Source: Candidatus Collierbacteria bacterium (lineage in GTDB: Bacteria; Patescibacteriota; Microgenomatia; UBA1400; MFAQ01). Taken from it: a DNA stretch of 9,705 nucleotides. Below are positions 5,815 through 9,705 of the stretch, piece by piece (position 1 is the first letter of the stretch; each line of letters opens with the position of its first letter). The DNA is taken from contig CAIQPO010000030.1 of assembly GCA_903873735.1 (NCBI GenBank), forward strand, positions 1 to 9,705. The letters are read 5' to 3'. The notes under the pieces were generated by a model that was given only the letters and a program-made list of their open reading frames with translations, did not search any database and was not told the DNA's origin. The translations under genes were made by a program, and so were the position numbers.

Positions 5815-7641
5815 ATGCAAAATATCAGAAATATTGCCGTTATCGCTCACGTTGACCATGGCAAAACTACACTTATAGACGCCTTTATTAAACAATCTCA
5901 TATCTTCAGGGACAATGAAGAAGAGATGCAGGAAACCTGCCTTCTGGACTCAAACGAACTCGAACGAGAAAGAGGAATAACCATTCTTGCCAAAAACATT
6001 TCTGTTTCCTACAGAGGTACCAAGATAAATATCATCGATACTCCTGGACACGCTGATTTCTCTGGAGAAGTAGAACGCACTCTAGGTATGGCTGATGGAG
6101 CTCTCCTAATCGTAGACGCCCAAGAAGGACCTATGCCTCAAACTAGATTTGTTCTCAAAAAAGCATTTGAACTAAAGCTTAAAGTTATCGTAGTCATCAA
6201 CAAAATCGACAAACCATACGCCAACATCACTCAAACCGAACACAAAATTGGCAATCTATTCCTAGAACTAGCCACCTCCGATGATCAGCTGGAATATCCA
6301 ATCCTTTACGCTGTAGGTAAAACTGGTAAAGTCTTTACCTCTCCACCACAAGATTTCGCACAAGAAGGAAACATCCAGCCGCTTCTAGATAAAATCCTTG
6401 AATACATCCCTACACCTACCAACTCTGAAGAGGGAACATTCAAAATGCTTGTTAGCTCTCTAGATTACAATTCCCATATTGGTAGAATTGTCATTGGTAA
6501 AATTTTCAGAGGCACAATCAAGCCAAGTCAAAAAGTTGTTTTACTTCAAGAGCCTCCAAAAGCAGGTCAAATTGAAAAAGTATTTGTCTCATCAGGCCTT
6601 TCAAGAGTTGAAACCACAGAAGCTAAGGCTGGCGACATAGTTGCCCTCACCGGTTTAAGCGATGCCAGAATTGGTCAAACCATTAGCACCCAACCTGACC
6701 TTGAATCACTTCCGTCTGCAAAAATCACCGAACCAACCCTTCATATCACCGTCGGCCCCAACACATCACCTTTCTCAGGTAAAGAAGGTGAGTTTTCTAC
6801 CGCCAGACAAATTGAAGATCGCTTATCCCGAGAGCTAGAAACAAATCTCTCCATGAGACTTGAAAAACAAGAAAATGGAAAATACAAAGTATCCGGCAAA
6901 GGTGAGCTTCATCTTTCAGTACTCCTTGAAACTCTCCGTAGAGAAGGATACGAAGTGGAAGTGGGTAAACCAGAAGTAATTTACAAAACCATTGACGGTC
7001 AAAAATGTGAGCCAGTCGAGGAAGTCACTATCATTGCCCCACAAGAATATTTAGGTACCATCACCCAAGAAATTGGTAAAAGACTTGGTAAATTAGTTCA
7101 CATGGATCCAATCAACGATGCGGAAATGGAATTTGTCTATCAAATGCCCACCAGAACCATCCTTGGACTAAGATCGTTACTCATGACTGCCACTAAAGGT
7201 ACTGTTGTTTTTAATTCAATTTTCTTAAACTACGAACCAGTAGGACAGCCACTTCCCAAATTAAGAAGGGGAGCACTAATCGCTTCAGAAACAGGAGAGG
7301 CTTTGGCTTATGGACTACAGTCTGCTCAAGAAAGAGGCGTCACTTTTGTAGATCCTGGAGAAAAAATCTATGAAGGACAAATTATTGGCTTGAATGCCAA
7401 GGAAGAAGATATTTGTATCAATGGAGCCAAAGGTAAGAAGCTCACTAACATGAGATCTTCTGCCTCAGACGGAGTGATTCAGCTTGTGCCATCAATCAAA
7501 TACTCACTAGAACAATGTCTTGATTTCCTTGAGTCAGACGAAATGCTTGAAATCACACCAATAAATCTAAGACTCAGAAAGAAATATCTTACTGACATCG
7601 AAAGAAGACGACACCGCTCCGAGCTGGAGATGATCTACTAA
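5815..7641 (+). CDS. typA: Translational GTPase TypA/BipA
   Basis: The protein has 608 aa, full length for the family (about 600-615). It is a ribosome-associated GTPase related to EF-G and EF-4/LepA, linked to 50S subunit assembly and stress or cold adaptation. Seen: G1 AHVDHGKT (11-18), switch-I motif RERGIT (51-56), G3 DTPGHADF (75-82) with the catalytic histidine at 79, and G4 NKID (129-132). The usual G5 region (YASAL in many homologues) reads YAVGK here. Domain order: GTPase about 3-200, EF-Tu-like domain II about 205-290, EF-G-like domain III about 300-380, domain V about 390-470, and the BipA-specific C-terminal domain about 484-600, with AYGLQSAQERG, NMRSSASDG and LRLRKKYL near the end. 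The start at 5815 is right because the family begins a few residues before the first strand. Its 3' end overlaps the stop codon of the converging Nudix gene. Confidence 0.98.
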   Translation: MQNIRNIAVIAHVDHGKTTLIDAFIKQSHIFRDNEEEMQETCLLDSNELERERGITILAKNISVSYRGTKINIIDTPGHADFSGEVERTLGMADGALLIVDAQEGPMPQTRFVLKKAFELKLKVIVVINKIDKPYANITQTEHKIGNLFLELATSDDQLEYPILYAVGKTGKVFTSPPQDFAQEGNIQPLLDKILEYIPTPTNSEEGTFKMLVSSLDYNSHIGRIVIGKIFRGTIKPSQKVVLLQEPPKAGQIEKVFVSSGLSRVETTEAKAGDIVALTGLSDARIGQTISTQPDLESLPSAKITEPTLHITVGPNTSPFSGKEGEFSTARQIEDRLSRELETNLSMRLEKQENGKYKVSGKGELHLSVLLETLRREGYEVEVGKPEVIYKTIDGQKCEPVEEVTIIAPQEYLGTITQEIGKRLGKLVHMDPINDAEMEFVYQMPTRTILGLRSLLMTATKGTVVFNSIFLNYEPVGQPLPKLRRGALIASETGEALAYGLQSAQERGVTFVDPGEKIYEGQIIGLNAKEEDICINGAKGKKLTNMRSSASDGVIQLVPSIKYSLEQCLDFLESDEMLEITPINLRLRKKYLTDIERRRHRSELEMIY

Positions 7642-8318
7642 CCAAAAAATACAACCTGATTCTTCTTAAACTTATATAGTTTTGCCGGTCTGTGTGCTGT
7701 ATTTTTTGTCATCTTCCCAGTCGGAAGCAGTAACCCTATATTGGAAATCCACTTTCTGAAGTTTCTCTTATCCATTTTTTTACCTAAAATTACTTCATAA
7801 ACTTGCTGGAGATTGGTTAGAGTAAATTCATCAGGCAACAAACCAAAAGCAATGTTTGAGTAAGATAATTTACTTCTTAATCTTTTAATGCCGTAATCAA
7901 ATATCTCCTGATGATCAAAGGATAAATGGGGAATTTCACCCACTTCAAATAGTTTTGCTTCTTCAGCATCAGTTTCTGCCCTCAAATTCCATTTCTCACT
8001 GTTAGCCAAAGCATAATAGGCGACTGATATCACTCTTGTCCTGGGATCTCGATTTGGCTCTCCAAAAGTATACAACTGTTCAAGATACACCCCCTCAACA
8101 CCACATTCCTCTTTTAGCTCTCTCTTTGATGCATCATCAATCGACTCATTCATCCTCACAAATCCACCAGGCAAAGCCCATCCCCCTTTAAATGGCTCCA
8201 CACCTCGCTTTACCAACAACACTTTTAATTTTCCCTCACTGATAGTAAACAACAACAAATCCACGGCCACAAAAGGGTGTTCATACTCACGAATGTCATC
8301 AGTTATTTGGTTTTCCAT
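7638..8318 (-). CDS. NrtR-like Nudix regulator with C-terminal winged helix
   Basis: The protein has 226 aa from the ATG at 8318. An alternative ATG at 8327 adds three residues but directly abuts a TAAGAT -10 (8333-8328), so I favour 8318. The N-terminal Nudix domain (about 12-135) has a complete box at 52-74: Gly52, five residues, Glu58, seven residues, then REL-K-EE-C-GV (66-74). It should bind a nucleotide-sugar ligand such as ADP-ribose and could still hydrolyse it. After FDHQEIFDYGIKRLR, the C-terminal domain (about 155-226) matches the NrtR-type winged helix: SNIAFGLLPDEFTLTNLQQ, YEVILG, KRNFRKWI and the end motif RPAKLYKF. NrtR proteins repress NAD or sugar metabolism genes when ADP-ribose is low. 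No such genes are in the window; the closest possible targets are itself and the divergent ferritin-like gene. A plain ADP-ribose pyrophosphatase is the alternative. Confidence 0.88.
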   Translation of the reverse strand: MENQITDDIREYEHPFVAVDLLLFTISEGKLKVLLVKRGVEPFKGGWALPGGFVRMNESIDDASKRELKEECGVEGVYLEQLYTFGEPNRDPRTRVISVAYYALANSEKWNLRAETDAEEAKLFEVGEIPHLSFDHQEIFDYGIKRLRSKLSYSNIAFGLLPDEFTLTNLQQVYEVILGKKMDKRNFRKWISNIGLLLPTGKMTKNTAHRPAKLYKFKKNQVVFFG

Positions 8319-8327
8319 ATTAACCAT

Positions 8328-8333
8328 ATCTTA
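8328..8333 (-). promoter_or_regulatory. Possible -10 box of the NrtR-like gene
   Basis: On the minus strand TAAGAT (8333 to 8328) matches the -10 at four of six positions, and the same hexamer sits 6 nt before the ATG at 9053. The predicted transcription start is near 8321, three bases before the ATG at 8318. No -35 is clear at normal spacing. Confidence 0.35.
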
Positions 8334-8341
8334 AATGATTT

Positions 8342-8371
8342 TTGCCTTTCTCTCCAGCAATTTGCTATTAT
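8342..8371 (+). promoter_or_regulatory. Promoter of the ferritin-like gene, leaderless type
   Basis: A -35 TTGCCT (8342-8347), an 18-bp spacer and an extended -10 TGCTATTAT (8363-8371) are followed by 5 nt and the ATG at 8377. It decides the start: an in-frame ATG at 8335 lies upstream of this promoter and would add an unlikely 14-residue extension. Confidence 0.6.
8356..8366. promoter_or_regulatory. Palindrome between divergent genes, candidate operator
   Basis: AGCAA-T-TTGCT is a perfect 11-bp palindrome. It overlaps the extended -10 of the ferritin-like gene and lies upstream of the NrtR-like gene, so a bound protein would block polymerase on the plus strand. The adjacent NrtR-like protein is the obvious candidate binder (inference); the site is shorter than typical NrtR boxes. 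Confidence 0.4.
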
Positions 8372-8376
8372 TAACT

Positions 8377-8976
8377 ATGGCTAAAACAAAATCGGCTGCC
8401 CAGCCAATGTATTGGGTCTTTTTTGGAGTTGCAATAATTATTTTCTCACTTCTGCTAATAAACTGGACTGTTAGCATTCCCATGTGGAGAAATGCAGGAA
8501 AATCCATGACCTTTACCAAAGAAAACTGTCTTATGGACGAATGTACTACAGTCTCTGGCATAAATTTTCCAGCTACAAAGCTTGATAAAGGTACAGAAGC
8601 AATTCTCCTATCGGTGCTAGAAGAGGAGCAAACCGCCCAAAACCTTTATTCAAAGGCAGTACAAAAATTTGGTACCAACCGCCCATTTTCAATGATTCTT
8701 AGATCAGAAGAGCAACATGTTTCTTCAGTAAAAGCTCTCTTCGACAAATATGGTGTAGCTATACCAGAATACACAGCTAACGCCAAAACCAACCCTCAAA
8801 CAAAATTTGTTGATACCTGCAAACAGGCTGCCGATCTAGAAAAAGCATACGTCACAAAGCTTGAAAAAGAAGTTTTGCCGAAAGTTAAGCAATACTCTGA
8901 TATCAACCAAGTAATCACAAACATTCTATCTGCATCCAAAAATAGACACATACCCGCATTCGAACGATGTCAATGA
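8377..8976 (+). CDS. Membrane-anchored ferritin-like (DUF2202-type) protein
   Basis: The protein has 199 aa from the ATG at 8377. Residues 1-10 are basic, 11-33 form one transmembrane helix (WVFFGVAIIIFSLLL), and positive-inside orientation places the rest outside the membrane. Residues about 68-198 form a four-helix ferritin-like domain resembling DUF2202: helix 1 with LEEEQTAQNLY (Glu82-84), helix 2 with RSEEQHV (Glu111, Glu112, His114), helix 3 with ADLEKAY (Glu155), and helix 4 with ILSASKNRHIPAF (His191). These Glu/His residues are candidates for a di-iron or other metal site; the activity of the family is not firmly known. Four cysteines (C51, C56, C148, C198) could form disulfides outside the cell. 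It is a single-gene unit with its own promoter and a perfect terminator, divergent from the NrtR-like regulator. Confidence 0.85.
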   Translation: MAKTKSAAQPMYWVFFGVAIIIFSLLLINWTVSIPMWRNAGKSMTFTKENCLMDECTTVSGINFPATKLDKGTEAILLSVLEEEQTAQNLYSKAVQKFGTNRPFSMILRSEEQHVSSVKALFDKYGVAIPEYTANAKTNPQTKFVDTCKQAADLEKAYVTKLEKEVLPKVKQYSDINQVITNILSASKNRHIPAFERCQ

Positions 8977-8977
8977 C

Positions 8978-9005
8978 AAAAATGCCCCACACGGGGCATT
9001 TTTTT
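8978..9005 (+). terminator. Perfect intrinsic terminator
   Basis: AAAAATGCCCC (8978-8988) pairs perfectly with GGGGCATTTTT (8993-9003) around an ACAC loop, and the T-run continues to 9005. It begins two bases after the TGA stop of the ferritin-like gene. The A/T-rich base could let it work in both directions. Confidence 0.95.
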
Positions 9006-9040
9006 ATTCACAAGTTACCACCATTCAATCCCTACAATGC

Positions 9041-9046
9041 TAAGAT
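9041..9046 (+). promoter_or_regulatory. -10 box of the 112-aa gene, leaderless type
   Basis: TAAGAT lies exactly 6 nt before the ATG at 9053, the spacing used by other genes here. A better-matching TACAAT at 9033-9038 is an alternative and would leave a short leader. No -35 is convincing. Confidence 0.4.
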
Positions 9047-9052
9047 AAATAA

Positions 9053-9391
9053 ATGGAATTGTCTAAGCTACATAATGATATACTTGCAGAAATTTTGCTT
9101 GAATTTAGGCATTTATTACTAGCTTCAAAAATTTCAGCGCAAAAAGTCAGCAAAATCGCCAAACAAATAAAGGCCATAAACGACAAAAACTTACCCATTG
9201 CAGAATATCGCCTAGCCATAAAAAATCTCGCCACTTTTTATCCAGAACTACTTCCCGCAATCTCCCACATAAAATCAACTCAAAAACAAGAACAAAGGGG
9301 GAAAGTCGTAAATGACGCAATTGAATTAATAAAATCAGGCAAGTTCCAACAAGCTACAGCACTTTTATCCAACGCCAACAAGTCATTATGA
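9053..9391 (+). CDS. Small helical protein of unknown function
   Basis: The protein has 112 aa and is basic, with no cysteine, signal peptide or membrane segment. It appears almost entirely helical: about 1-50 (LHNDILAEILLEFRHLLLASKISAQKV is split by short polar turns), 52-75, and 80-110. The stretch VVNDAIELIKSGKFQQATALL (about 88-108) has the spacing of a TPR-like helical hairpin, but only one such unit is visible. I do not recognise the family. Its TGA overlaps the ATG of the next gene (ATGA at 9388-9391), so the two are probably cotranscribed and translationally coupled. Confidence 0.7.
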   Translation: MELSKLHNDILAEILLEFRHLLLASKISAQKVSKIAKQIKAINDKNLPIAEYRLAIKNLATFYPELLPAISHIKSTQKQEQRGKVVNDAIELIKSGKFQQATALLSNANKSL

Positions 9392-9705
9392 GCGACCCAC
9401 TAGAGAAGCAAGCAGGGGTTCAAGAAACAAAACCCGCACAAAGACTGGAGACCATGCAACCAGAACTTAAAGCTCCAGAACAGAAAGCTATCGCCGCTAT
9501 TGAAGGGGCACCAAATCCAGCTGCAGCCATAAACTCACTAGCAGAAATGTTTCCAGATAATACGCAAATTTTTGGAGGTGAGATCATTACCCCCTCTGCA
9601 ATAAGAGTGGGAGAAACTGATGACAAAGCCGCCACTGAAAGAGGCTGGCTGTTTGCCATAACTAGGGCATCCGGAAATAGAGAGAACCCAATCGCTGACA
9701 GACAA
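9388..9705 (+). CDS. N-terminal part of an unknown protein, cut by the window end
   Basis: This frame stays open for 106 codons from the ATG at 9388 to the last base and has no stop, so the gene is partial at its 3' end. The first 50 residues are Pro/Ala/Gln/Glu-rich and probably disordered (ETKPAQRLETMQPELKAPEQ). Residues about 52-105 look folded, with short strands (QIFGGEIITPSAIRVGE) and a Trp/Leu segment (RGWLFAITRASG). No family is recognised. Support comes from the ATGA overlap with the preceding gene, coding-like codon use, and the lack of stops. A minus-strand reading frame at 9420-9659 is its antisense shadow. Confidence 0.65.
   Translation, partial: MSDPLEKQAGVQETKPAQRLETMQPELKAPEQKAIAAIEGAPNPAAAINSLAEMFPDNTQIFGGEIITPSAIRVGETDDKAATERGWLFAITRASGNRENPIADRQ

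Noticed and set aside
8335..8376. An upstream in-frame start for the ferritin-like protein, adding 14 residues.
   Set aside because: It lies upstream of a promoter (TTGCCT-18-TATTAT) whose start site fits the ATG at 8377.
1..9705. UGA read as glycine, as in SR1/Gracilibacteria.
   Set aside because: TGA ends several genes at sensible points (935, 8976, 9391), right before a tRNA, a terminator or an overlapping start.

Overview
The window looks like part of a chromosome from a small-genome, uncultivated bacterium. A Candidate Phyla Radiation lineage, perhaps Microgenomates-like, is my best guess. Signs seen: AT-rich DNA, densely packed genes that are mostly small proteins of unknown function, a tRNA gene without an encoded CCA end, almost no Shine-Dalgarno sequences, and promoters whose -10 box lies about 6 nt before the start codon (leaderless mRNAs). 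TAA, TAG and TGA all act as ordinary stops, so nothing suggests the UGA recoding of SR1/Gracilibacteria. The taxonomy is inference from style, not from a marker alignment.

Layout. 1-98: upstream region with an inverted repeat and a clear promoter. 99-935: a protein with two tandem helix-turn-helix-like units and a degenerate Nudix-like domain. 969-1040: tRNA-Gln(UUG), then a terminator. 1178-2629: membrane-anchored beta-propeller-like protein. 2726-3154: small phage-like protein, the only gene here with a clear Shine-Dalgarno. 3160-3200: strong terminator. 3238-4173: SDR-type L-threonine 3-dehydrogenase. 4212-5249: unknown protein with a PD-(D/E)XK nuclease-like signature. 5284-5739: coiled-coil protein. 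5815-7641: translational GTPase TypA/BipA. 7638-8318 (minus): NrtR-like Nudix/winged-helix regulator, convergent with typA and overlapping it at the stop codons. 8377-8976 (plus): membrane-anchored ferritin-like protein, divergent from the regulator, ended by a perfect terminator. 9053-9391 and 9388 to the window end: two unknown proteins joined by an ATGA overlap; the second is cut by the window edge.

The genes do not form one pathway. Most have their own promoter. The functional links I can support are the divergent Nudix-regulator/ferritin-like pair, which shares a 58-bp control region with a palindrome, and the coupled pair at the right end. The most notable points are the recurring leaderless promoter layout, two Nudix-plus-HTH proteins with opposite domain orders, and an orphan nuclease-like protein. 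I found no CRISPR array, insertion sequence or recognisable defence operon.
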